Shown piece after piece: positions 24,008 through 32,016 of a stretch of DNA of 64,000 nucleotides. The notes beneath the pieces are model-generated. The model did no database searches. It saw only the letters and a list, made by a program, of their open reading frames with translations, and was not told the origin of the DNA. The DNA is taken from NCBI RefSeq assembly GCF_025359345.1, contig NZ_JANYGQ010000022.1:124001-188000 (forward strand), read 5' to 3'. A program made the translations under genes and the position numbers. Source of the stretch: Mucilaginibacter sp. Lineage in GTDB: Bacteria; Bacteroidota; Bacteroidia; Sphingobacteriales; Sphingobacteriaceae. Each line of letters opens with the position of its first letter. The stretch's first letter is position 1.

Positions 24008-24535
24008 ATGAAAAAAATCACAAAATTATTTACTCTTCTATTGTTGGTGCTGCTTGGAGGTATTGCCAAATCGCAGGACATCGGCCAAATGGTTAAAGAT
24101 TGGGAACGGGCAAAAAACTACACCAAACACTATTTAGAGGCCATGCCCGAAGACGGCTACGCATTTAAACCAAGCCCCGAAATGCGCACTTTTGCCGAAC
24201 ACATGCTGCATTTTACTGATGCCGATTATGAGCTGGCTCCCTTGGCCGGTGGCCTTAAAAGCCCGATAGCCCCCGGAGAGGCGGGTAAATCGCCCGATAA
24301 ATCAAAGGCGGCAACTATTAAAACGGTGATGGCGGGTTACGATTTTGTTATCGCCAACATTAAGAACATAAAGCCCGGCGAATTGCAGGATACGGTAAAA
24401 GTTTTCAATAAATACACAATGACCAAGGGAACCCTTCTAAACAAAATTTTTGAACATCAAACTCACCACCGCGGGCAAACAACCGTTTATTTTCATTTGA
24501 AGGGGATAAAACCACCTGATGAAGAGTTGTTTTGA
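24008..24535 (+). CDS. Secreted DinB-family protein
   Basis: A 175-residue protein with a signal peptide (MKKITKLFTLLLLVLLGG, cleavage after about residue 22) and a DinB-like four-helix bundle. The three metal-ligand histidines of the family are present: one in AEHMLHFTDADYE and two in EHQTHHRGQTTVYFHLKG. Some DinB-type proteins are bacillithiol- or metal-dependent transferases; exported ones in Bacteroidota have no assigned reaction. It stands alone between the AraC regulator and the PD40 protein. Confidence 0.87.
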   Translation: MKKITKLFTLLLLVLLGGIAKSQDIGQMVKDWERAKNYTKHYLEAMPEDGYAFKPSPEMRTFAEHMLHFTDADYELAPLAGGLKSPIAPGEAGKSPDKSKAATIKTVMAGYDFVIANIKNIKPGELQDTVKVFNKYTMTKGTLLNKIFEHQTHHRGQTTVYFHLKGIKPPDEELF

Positions 24536-24701
24536 GATTTGGCATTCCAAGATTGGCAATAAATTCCATATCTAAATATATTTCGATTATTGATGCTATG
24601 TTCCAAACGGTTTAGAATACCACGCAGCAGGTTGAATTTATTTTATCAGCCATTAAATAAAAACCAGCTTTAGTAAATATTTAGCTACTAAAGATATTGC
24701 A

Positions 24702-25529
24702 ATGAAAAAGATTATCCTTACCCTGGTGCTGGGCGGCATTATAAAACTCAGCGTCATGGGTCAAAATATTGTACCTCCCGATGCAAAGGTGACCGTTTTT
24801 ATACAGGAGGGTGTGCCCGTACCAAATGACGAATCGGTTCCGGCCTTTATGCCCGATGGGAAAACGGTTTACCTTGCAGACAATAACACAATCCGTTTTT
24901 CGAAACTGGTTAAAGGTAAATGGACCAATCCCGTTGTGGCCCACTTTTCAGGCCAATGGCATGATTGGGACCCATTCATAAGCCCCGACGGAAAGCGATT
25001 GATATTCGTTTCAAACCGTCCATCACCGGAACGGCCGCAGGACAAGCCTCAAAAGGATAGCCACCTTTGGTACGTCGATCATATTTCGGGCGATAACTGG
25101 ACAAAGTCGGCCCATCTCGACGGGCCCGTAAACGTACCCGGGACTGTGGCCTACGCGCCATCGCTCAGCAGTGCAAAAACGCTTTGCTTTTGTTCGCGCA
25201 ACCGCGATGGTAATAAAGGAATGTGCGGCTATTCTTCCAAATGGCTGGGCGATCATTACGACAAACCAAAACTGCTGAAACTAAATGGCGACAGCGATGT
25301 ATTCGATCCGTTTATATCCCCCGACGAGCGTTATATTATTTTTGCAAGCGACAACAGCCTTTACATAAGCTACCGCAAAGGCGAAGAGTGGCTGCCGGGC
25401 CAAAAGCTAAGTGCAACTGTTAACAGCGGTAATAACGGCAGCCCGATTGTATCGCCCGACGGAAAGATGCTTTACTATTCGCAAGATCATGCACCGGGTA
25501 TTTTAATGGTGCCCGTGAATATTCCGTAA
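24702..25529 (+). CDS. Exported TolB-like beta-propeller (PD40) protein
   Basis: A 275-residue protein with a signal peptide (ending about VMGQ at 20) and at least four PD40 repeats of the form SPDGKxLxFxSN: FMPDGKTVYLADNN, ISPDGKRLIFVSNR, ISPDERYIIFASDN and VSPDGKMLYYSQD. These repeats form a six-bladed propeller as in TolB and OmpA-linked propellers. Such proteins bind partners or sugars in the periplasm; no enzymatic site is visible. It is convergent with the next gene across a shared terminator. Confidence 0.88.
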   Translation: MKKIILTLVLGGIIKLSVMGQNIVPPDAKVTVFIQEGVPVPNDESVPAFMPDGKTVYLADNNTIRFSKLVKGKWTNPVVAHFSGQWHDWDPFISPDGKRLIFVSNRPSPERPQDKPQKDSHLWYVDHISGDNWTKSAHLDGPVNVPGTVAYAPSLSSAKTLCFCSRNRDGNKGMCGYSSKWLGDHYDKPKLLKLNGDSDVFDPFISPDERYIIFASDNSLYISYRKGEEWLPGQKLSATVNSGNNGSPIVSPDGKMLYYSQDHAPGILMVPVNIP

Positions 25530-25544
25530 TTCCCCAATTAATCA

Positions 25545-25576
25545 AAAAGCCCCGGATCGAAAGATCTGAGGCTTTT
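25545..25576. terminator. Bidirectional terminator between PD40 and OYE genes
   Basis: Stem AAAAGCC-c-C-GGATC pairing with GATC-t-G-a-GGCTTTT, 4-base loop (GAAA), located between two convergent stop codons. Two mismatches in a 14-base stem. Confidence 0.75.
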
Positions 25577-25595
25577 CAGTTATTGTGCTTTAAAC

Positions 25596-26681
25596 TTATT
25601 GAAACACCGGATAATCTACATATCCCTTCCCATCAGCAGTATAAAACAAATCCATATGCAAGTCGGCCGATAACGCAAGCTCGTTTTCGAAACGCTCCAC
25701 CAAATCGGGATTATTAATGAATGGCCTGCCAAACGCAGCAAGGTCTGCAAGTCCGCTTTGTAACTCGGCTTCTGCAGTTTCAAGGGTATGGCCACCTGCC
25801 AGTATAATTGTATTTTTAAATTTAGCGCGAATGGTTTCCTTTATTTCGATTGGTACTTTTGGTGCTCCCATTGCCGAATGGTCAACAACATGCAGGTAAG
25901 CAATGTCCAATTGATTAAATTGTTCGGCCAGGTAAGTATAAGTCGCGTCAATTTCAGGATAATGCGGCATATCGCTGGCTACACCGTAAGGCGACAACCT
26001 GATACCTGTTCTGTCTTTACCGATCGCTTCCGCCACTTCGCTTACTACCTCGAGAACGAAACGGGCGCGGTTTTCAACGCTGCCGCCATATTCGTCAGTG
26101 CGGATATTGCTGATGGGCGATAAGAATTGCTCCAGCAGGTAACCATTGGCGCCATGCAGCTCTACTCCGTCGAAACCTGCTTTTATTGCATTTTTTGAAG
26201 ATGTAACAAATTCGGCTTTCGTTGATACCAATTCTTCAGTCGTCATCGCTTTTGGCACCGGAAATTCCTGCATTTGCTGTGCGTCGGTCCACATATGGCC
26301 GGCAGGTTTTACTGCCGATGGCGCCAATACTTCAGCTCCTGCGGGCAAATTCAGCGGGTGGCTTATGCGGCCGGTATGCATCAGCTGCACTACTATCTTC
26401 CCTCCTTTTTCGTGCACGGCAGTTGTTACCTTTTTCCAGCCCTCAACCTGTTCATCACTAAAAATACCCGGGATACGGGCATAGCCCAAACCGTTTGGCG
26501 ATGGCGATGTGCCCTCGGTAATAATAAGGCCTGCACTTGCGCGCTGTCCGTAATACTGCGCCATTAAATCGTTTGGCACATTGCCGATTGCCCGGCAGCG
26601 GGTCATTGGCGACATTACAATACGGTTTTTTGTGGTTATAGCTCCAACCTGCGCGGGCTCAAATAGTCTGATGTTTTCCAT
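25596..26681 (-). CDS. Alkene reductase, Old Yellow Enzyme family
   Basis: A 361-residue FMN-dependent NADH:flavin oxidoreductase of the OYE/NemA type. Visible: MSPMTRCRA at 23-31 (FMN site), GRISH at 104-108, HGAN at 176-179 (His and Asn that bind the substrate carbonyl), then Tyr181 in YLLEQFLSP, and the YGGSVENRARF block. It would reduce activated C=C bonds of unsaturated carbonyls or nitro compounds with NAD(P)H. Length is typical for the family. Alone on the minus strand. Confidence 0.94.
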   Translation of the reverse strand: MENIRLFEPAQVGAITTKNRIVMSPMTRCRAIGNVPNDLMAQYYGQRASAGLIITEGTSPSPNGLGYARIPGIFSDEQVEGWKKVTTAVHEKGGKIVVQLMHTGRISHPLNLPAGAEVLAPSAVKPAGHMWTDAQQMQEFPVPKAMTTEELVSTKAEFVTSSKNAIKAGFDGVELHGANGYLLEQFLSPISNIRTDEYGGSVENRARFVLEVVSEVAEAIGKDRTGIRLSPYGVASDMPHYPEIDATYTYLAEQFNQLDIAYLHVVDHSAMGAPKVPIEIKETIRAKFKNTIILAGGHTLETAEAELQSGLADLAAFGRPFINNPDLVERFENELALSADLHMDLFYTADGKGYVDYPVFQ

Positions 26682-26781
26682 TTTGATTTAATTGCTGTTT
26701 AAACACATAAATATATGATTCTTTCCGCTCACAGTACTAACGGAAACTAATTATGACAAATTTATGTTTGGAGTGGGGTAC

Positions 26782-27117
26782 CTAAATGCTTAGCGGGGCT
26801 GGCTTTTCTGTCATTTTCTTCCAGATAGTATATCCGCCATAAATGAACATCAAACCAATAAACAGGTATACCCATATAGAAATATTACGACCGGCAATAA
26901 TAAGATACAGGTAAGGCAGGCTAAAGCTTAGGGAGGCAAACAGTAGCGGAATAAGGATTGCTTTTTTTGCCCTGAAGTTCTTTATCACCCAGCCAAGGAA
27001 CGAGAAAAAACACACCTTACTTATTAAATAAAGACTGCCGATGGTTAAAGGGTCCACCTCATGCCTTTCGCCCAGGCCGATAACCCAGTCTTTAAATAGT
27101 GTTATGTATTCCGTCAT
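26782..27117 (-). CDS. Small integral membrane protein, unknown
   Basis: A 111-residue hydrophobic protein with about three membrane spans (VCFFSFLGWVI, AILIPLLFASLSFSLPYLYLI, and ISIWVYLFIGLMFIYGGYTIW) and a charged C-terminal tail. No family recognised. It stands alone between minus- and plus-strand genes. Confidence 0.6.
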   Translation of the reverse strand: MTEYITLFKDWVIGLGERHEVDPLTIGSLYLISKVCFFSFLGWVIKNFRAKKAILIPLLFASLSFSLPYLYLIIAGRNISIWVYLFIGLMFIYGGYTIWKKMTEKPAPLSI

Positions 27118-27388
27118 TTATTGCAAGGTATGAATTACAAGTACACATAACGCGTAATAAAGCAAATTAGCTTATCATTTTTAGTTAATATTTCCTCAGT
27201 CTGTAAATATTGGTTAAGATGGCTACAAGCTGATAGCAATTCACAGGGCATCTGTTATAACACAGGTAGATTTTTATATTGATAATATATCGTTGGTAAT
27301 TGGCGCAAAATAATGATATTTTCCGCATGCGATATTTTTTTTAATTTTTACTATATTTGATAACCAAACAATTAAACCATACGAAACC

Positions 27389-27718
27389 ATGAAAAAGATT
27401 TTATTATTAGCTACCCTCATTTTTTCAATGGGCGTGGCATTTGCTTCATCAATTACCGACGATCATCTTACAGGTTACATTGACGACTCGCACTGCGGCG
27501 GAAGCAAAACACCGATGTGTACACCTGCAACCCGTGTTGCCTGCGCCAAGCAATGTATTAAAGGCGGCGCTACTGCAGTTTTGGTTGTAGGCGATAAAGT
27601 TTATAAAATATCAAACCAAAAAGCGGTATTAGAATATGCCGGCAAAAATGTAACAATTGACGGTAAAATAACCGGCGATTCCATTGAAGTAACAAAGGTT
27701 ATTGAAACCAAGTCATAG
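27389..27718 (+). CDS. Small secreted protein with conserved cysteines
   Basis: A 109-residue exported protein with a clear signal peptide (MKKILLLATLIFSMGVAFA) and a mature part containing five Cys (YIDDSHCGG, MCTPATRVACAKQC) followed by a small beta domain (VVGDKVYKISNQKAVLEYAG and TIDGKITGDSIEV). It resembles the DUF5818-like small exported proteins. The mature beta part looks OB-like. Function is unknown. A terminator follows. Confidence 0.75.
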   Translation: MKKILLLATLIFSMGVAFASSITDDHLTGYIDDSHCGGSKTPMCTPATRVACAKQCIKGGATAVLVVGDKVYKISNQKAVLEYAGKNVTIDGKITGDSIEVTKVIETKS

Positions 27719-27744
27719 TCGATCTCTCAAACTTTGCAAAAGTA

Positions 27745-27776
27745 AAAAGCCGCAAACCAGAAGATTTGAGGCTTTT
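27745..27776. terminator. Terminator between small secreted gene and eCIS locus end
   Basis: Stem AAAAGCCGCAAA (27745-27756) pairing with TTTGAGGCTTTT (27765-27776) with one mismatch and an 8-base loop. It serves the plus-strand secreted gene and the last gene of the minus-strand eCIS locus. Confidence 0.75.
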
Positions 27777-27797
27777 GCTTTCGGCAGAATCATTTGA

Positions 27798-29468
27798 TCA
27801 AAACCCATCGCGGTCGGCCTGGTCGCGTGCAGCAATACATTTGTCGCGGTCGGGGCCCGGGTCATGTGCTACAGCACATACATCATCATTAAGTAAAGGG
27901 TTGCTGTTTGTATCCATTTTACTATTGGGATTATTGGGAAGGTCCTTCGGTGCGCTCTTGTTCATTTCTTCTTCAAACAAGTCCAGCCGTATTTCCAAAT
28001 TTATATCCTGGTTACCCGCTTGTGCTTCAATATAACTATATCTGTCGCCTAACCCCAGCGCATGGTGTACTTCGTGCGAAAGGGTGTCGGGCCCGGATGC
28101 CCAGTTGTCGGAATTGGGCCATTGGCAAAAATTCACTGTAAATTCAAAAACATCAGGCCCCGGCGCATCTACAAAAACAATATCAAGCGTGTAACCTTTG
28201 GTATGCGACGCCCGCTCAATTGCATCTTCCAATTGTTTTATTTTTATGACATCATCTTTGTCGCCATTAAGCTTAACTTTTATCATCACCCTGATGTTAT
28301 TCGGATCGGAAGCATCTGCAATAAATGTCTTGTTTTGTGTACCCTTACGAGTCACCCTATCGGCCTGCTTGCTGGTAGCAACCACCCTTTCTTCAACATC
28401 CGCAAATAAACCGTCCCATTCTTTTTTTTCTTTTTTCAAAGCGGCATCAACTGCAGGTCGTGTTTTCTTTTCAACTTCTGGCGAACATCCATATTCCTTT
28501 TTAGCTGTGGCTTTCCCCCTGAAAGGCTTTGTAAGCAATAGTTTTAATTTTTGCAAATAGTAAATCCGTTTATCGGGCTCTGCTTTTGCACGCTTAATAA
28601 TCCTCATAACTGTTTGCCAGGATTCATTGTCCAGCTTAAATATTTCCGGCAGCATAAAAATCTCCTGTTCAAGTTTAACTGCTTCCATTTCAACAGGGTC
28701 AGCCTGTGGTTTTGGAGCAGCATTAGCAACTTTAGGCTCGCGGTAAATATTTTGTACCGAACTTTGTTGCAGCGTATGCACGAGTTCATGAGCTAACAAA
28801 CGTCTTCCGCTGGCTGAAGCAGGTGTATACTCTCCTTCATTAAAGTAAATATCGTTTCCTACTGTAAACGCCCTTGCGTTTAATGTGCGGTTCAACTGTG
28901 CAGCTTCGTTATTGTCATGAATTTTCACGTTGCCAAAATCAACCCCAAACCTGTCCGACATAAAGGAATTTGTAGCGCCATCCAAACTACTTCCTCCCCC
29001 CTCCGATGCTGCTATCCGGTTGTGTATCGCCGGGCTTACGCCGACTCCCGCTTTGCCGCCTGCTTTTGTTATTGGCGTAATACCACCTCCGGGGCCCGGC
29101 TTGCGCTGTATTTTTTTATCCTCCTCTTCACATGCTGAACATTTTCGTTGTATTTGCTGGTCGCCGGGCACGCGCATCACCTTGTCGGCAATATTATCCG
29201 CTTCCTGTTCATGTTTATCGCCCGGCTCGTTTACCGTTAACTTTGTTTGTATGGTTTGATTGGAATAAACAGGAATTTGACTGAAGCTTGCGTTCGAAGT
29301 GTATTCTTTGTTTAATGCGCCTAAATTAAATCCCGTTGCACCGGCAAATCCCTCGGTCGGTTTTTCCTTGCCTCCATAACGATACCAGTTTTGAGTCCGC
29401 CCCTTTTTGGCCCGAAAACTCCCCTTGCTACTGGAAGTTTTGGCTTTTTTTTGTAAAGTGGTAAGCAT
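27798..29468 (-). CDS. eCIS-core (DUF4157) cargo with HExxHxxGxxD metalloprotease domain
   Basis: A 556-residue modular protein, probably a cargo of the injection system. N-terminal module: IQTKLTVNEPGDKHEQEAD at about 73-91, a Cys-x2-Cys acidic motif (KCSACEEEDKKIQRK) and the DUF4157/eCIS-core domain at about 155-240 with FMSDRFGVDFGNVKIH and LLAHELVHTLQQ (His227-Glu228...His231). After a helical linker, a second zinc motif appears: His465-Glu466-Val-His-His469-Ala-Leu-Gly472-Leu-Gly-Asp475, an HExxHxxGxxD metzincin-like site. This C-terminal domain is the likely toxic or processing activity. It is the last gene of the minus-strand locus; the two other cargos share the N-terminal module. Confidence 0.85.
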   Translation of the reverse strand: MLTTLQKKAKTSSSKGSFRAKKGRTQNWYRYGGKEKPTEGFAGATGFNLGALNKEYTSNASFSQIPVYSNQTIQTKLTVNEPGDKHEQEADNIADKVMRVPGDQQIQRKCSACEEEDKKIQRKPGPGGGITPITKAGGKAGVGVSPAIHNRIAASEGGGSSLDGATNSFMSDRFGVDFGNVKIHDNNEAAQLNRTLNARAFTVGNDIYFNEGEYTPASASGRRLLAHELVHTLQQSSVQNIYREPKVANAAPKPQADPVEMEAVKLEQEIFMLPEIFKLDNESWQTVMRIIKRAKAEPDKRIYYLQKLKLLLTKPFRGKATAKKEYGCSPEVEKKTRPAVDAALKKEKKEWDGLFADVEERVVATSKQADRVTRKGTQNKTFIADASDPNNIRVMIKVKLNGDKDDVIKIKQLEDAIERASHTKGYTLDIVFVDAPGPDVFEFTVNFCQWPNSDNWASGPDTLSHEVHHALGLGDRYSYIEAQAGNQDINLEIRLDLFEEEMNKSAPKDLPNNPNSKMDTNSNPLLNDDVCAVAHDPGPDRDKCIAARDQADRDGF

Positions 29469-29490
29469 GTTATTTATGGTCTTTTAGTGG

Positions 29491-31317
29491 TCACGGTGCA
29501 AGGAAAAAGTCGCGTAAAACCTGTGCGGTGTTCATCAATTCTGCTTTGCGGGCCGCCGCTTTTGCCCCGCTTAACGATGCACTGGTGGCATTACCAAATG
29601 TTTCTATCAGAACAATATTCATAGCAGGGTGGGTAGGTGTGTCGTGCGAGCCCCATTGGCCAAACGTAACACCCGACGACATTTTAGGGGCGGTGCCCGT
29701 TGGGTACCTGGTTCTCTCGTCTTTCGTGCCGAGAAAATTGCCCGGCACACGCACACCAAGTTTGTCTGCTTCCTGCGCCATTTTTAAAGTTAAAGCATCA
29801 TCTTCTTTTTCGTGACCGGGCCTCGGATCAGTGGTAATACTGGGGCCGCCTTCTTTTTTAAGTTGCGCGTCATTTTTCGGAACAGAATGCCCATGTACGC
29901 TTGCTACTCTTTCGGGCTGAAACCTGTTTATCAAATCCATCAGCACTATATTTTCCGGTTCAACACATCGGTTTTCCGAATCGACCTGGCATCCTAAAAC
30001 TGTGTTGAAAGAGGCATCCGCGCCCACAGCCGGAAATTGCCGGTTGGGGTCGGGTGTATCCACATCCTTTGCTTTGCCTTTAACCAGTTGTTTGGTTGTT
30101 CCGCCTGATGTTCTTCTTTCGGCCAAGGGCCTTGACGAATGCACATTGGCAGAAAACAATTCGGGAACGATTATTATCGAAAAGAAAGGCATCGGTGCAT
30201 TTGGCGCACGAAGTAAATCCAGCAAATCATTTACCACCTCCACACCCCCGGGCTCGCTGCCGTGTACACCGCCAATAATAAGTGCGCGCCTGTCAGTTGT
30301 CCCCCTAAAATAAAATGCCTGCACCGTGTGCGAACCGGAACCAAGCGTTCCTGCAATATTACCCGGTTCGGGCGCCCACTTGTTGTCTATAGCCCTTTTT
30401 TGCCGTTCCTGTATATCGTCCTTTGGCCAGAGCGGTTCGGGGCCGTTTTTCATTATTTTTTCGGCCAGCCAACGGTCGTCTGTTCCTTCGGCAAAGGTTG
30501 CTTCAACTTCTGCTTTTAACTTCTCATCCGTCGTTGGCGATGCAGCCCTCAGCCTGTCAAAAAGGTCCTTCTTTTTAGCCAGTGCCGCTGCGGCTTCTGC
30601 AGCCTTTGTTTCCGCCGATTTCGCATCACCTTCGCCCTCACGCTGGATTGCACTATTTTTAACGCTTGAATTTTGCTGTATAACGTGGGTTAATTCATGC
30701 GCCAGCAAACGTTTTCCTTTACCCGAACCTGGGTTATACTCCCCCTCGTTAAAATAAATATCACTGCCGGTAGTAAATGCCCTGGCATTTAACTCGCGGT
30801 TCATTTTGGCCGATTCGTTATCGGCGTGAATTTTTACACTGCCAAAATCAACCCCAAACCTGTCCGACATAAATGCCCCGGTAGCGCTGTCCAGGCTGCT
30901 GCCGCTTCCTTGTATGTCGGCAATCCTGTTGCTTAACGCCGGGGTTGCCACTGCCCCATCCCCGCCTTTTGTTTGTGTCAGTGGAGTTATTCCCGATGAT
31001 GCCGGCTTACGCTGAACTTTTTTTTCTTCATCCTCACAAGAGTCGCATTTGCGTTGTATTTGTGGATTTTCAGTAGTCCCTACTATTGTGTCGGCAACGC
31101 TGTCGGCTTCCTGCTCATATTTATCGCCGGGCTCGTTTACTGTTAATTTGGTTTGTATAGCAGGCGCAGAATGAGGGAATAGTTTGATATTTTCAAACTG
31201 ATGTGTTACAGTGCTTTCGTTTTCAGCATTTGCCGGTTTACTGGCAGCGGCTCTTTTCCGTCGCCTTGTCGATGCCGGGCGATATGAGGGAGAAGATGTC
31301 CTGCTAAAACCTCTCAT
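29491..31317 (-). CDS. eCIS-core (DUF4157) cargo with M14-like zinc carboxypeptidase domain
   Basis: A 608-residue cargo-like protein. N-terminal module: IQTKLTVNEPGDKYEQEAD (54-72), KCDSCEDEEKK (90-100) and DUF4157 (about 138-217) with LLAHELTHVIQQ (His207-Glu208...His211). From about 325 a M14 (carboxypeptidase or desuccinylase-like) fold follows: His352 and Glu355 in VHGSEPGG, DPNR at 423-426 (substrate carboxylate site), His475 in ASVHGHS as third ligand and Glu572 in LIETFGN as general base. It might cleave peptidoglycan stem peptides or deacylate a target amino acid. It lies between the immunity-like gene and the metalloprotease cargo, 22 bases from the latter. Confidence 0.85.
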   Translation of the reverse strand: MRGFSRTSSPSYRPASTRRRKRAAASKPANAENESTVTHQFENIKLFPHSAPAIQTKLTVNEPGDKYEQEADSVADTIVGTTENPQIQRKCDSCEDEEKKVQRKPASSGITPLTQTKGGDGAVATPALSNRIADIQGSGSSLDSATGAFMSDRFGVDFGSVKIHADNESAKMNRELNARAFTTGSDIYFNEGEYNPGSGKGKRLLAHELTHVIQQNSSVKNSAIQREGEGDAKSAETKAAEAAAALAKKKDLFDRLRAASPTTDEKLKAEVEATFAEGTDDRWLAEKIMKNGPEPLWPKDDIQERQKRAIDNKWAPEPGNIAGTLGSGSHTVQAFYFRGTTDRRALIIGGVHGSEPGGVEVVNDLLDLLRAPNAPMPFFSIIIVPELFSANVHSSRPLAERRTSGGTTKQLVKGKAKDVDTPDPNRQFPAVGADASFNTVLGCQVDSENRCVEPENIVLMDLINRFQPERVASVHGHSVPKNDAQLKKEGGPSITTDPRPGHEKEDDALTLKMAQEADKLGVRVPGNFLGTKDERTRYPTGTAPKMSSGVTFGQWGSHDTPTHPAMNIVLIETFGNATSASLSGAKAAARKAELMNTAQVLRDFFLAP

Positions 31318-31347
31318 AATTATTGCTTTTGTAAATCGCGGCAGTTT

Positions 31348-32016
31348 TTAGTGAAAGACATAGAGAAAAGGCCTTATCGAGTATCCTGTCAAATCGGAGC
31401 TCTCGATTGCATTCTTTAGTTCTTCAGATATCAGGATTTTCCCCGATATTTCATATTTGAATAAATCATACACTTTGTTCAGCACCAATTTTTGCGGGCT
31501 TATAGTAAAATTATATCCTTTAGCAGCGCGTAGTTTCCTGATATTATCTGTAAAATCTTGCATCGACGATAATTTTATTTCCTCTAGTTGTTCTTCTTTA
31601 AGTCTGTCTTCAAAGAAAAATGATGATTCTTCGAAATTTATGGCAGGGCACATTGTTAAATTAAGGAACCGATAGTCTTTTTTTTCGCTTAAATGTTTAA
31701 TATAAACATCCATGTATTTATAACAGCACATCGAAAAGCCTTCCAATAATTTAGCAAATGCCGAGCTTACAAACAAACCATTCATGTCTAAAAAATTGGA
31801 ACTCAAAATATCAGTTGGTTTTGCCTTTTTATCTCCGGAAAATTTCTTCATATCAAAATTATCTTCAATAAAATCATAATATATTTCCTGGTACCTGGAA
31901 GTGCGTTCTCTTGAGTTATTTTCCGGATCGATAAAACCAATTATTTGATTATCTGAAGAGCCGGTTATAACTTTGTCAACCGAATACATTAATTCATAAA
32001 TTAGTACTTCTTTCAT
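31348..32016 (-). CDS. Immunity-like protein (DUF1629/Imm11-like) for the AHH nuclease cargo
   Basis: A 222-residue soluble acidic protein. The end (ISEELKNAIESSDLTGYSIRP) and the sequence before it follow the pattern of DUF1629 and related Imm11/Imm43 immunity families; assignment to a single family is uncertain. It begins inside the last codons of the AHH nuclease cargo (4-base ATGA overlap), the classical position of a cognate immunity gene in polymorphic toxin loci. It is visibly more AT-rich than the toxin genes on both sides, as is common for immunity cassettes that are exchanged with toxin tips. Confidence 0.7.
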   Translation of the reverse strand: MKEVLIYELMYSVDKVITGSSDNQIIGFIDPENNSRERTSRYQEIYYDFIEDNFDMKKFSGDKKAKPTDILSSNFLDMNGLFVSSAFAKLLEGFSMCCYKYMDVYIKHLSEKKDYRFLNLTMCPAINFEESSFFFEDRLKEEQLEEIKLSSMQDFTDNIRKLRAAKGYNFTISPQKLVLNKVYDLFKYEISGKILISEELKNAIESSDLTGYSIRPFLYVFH

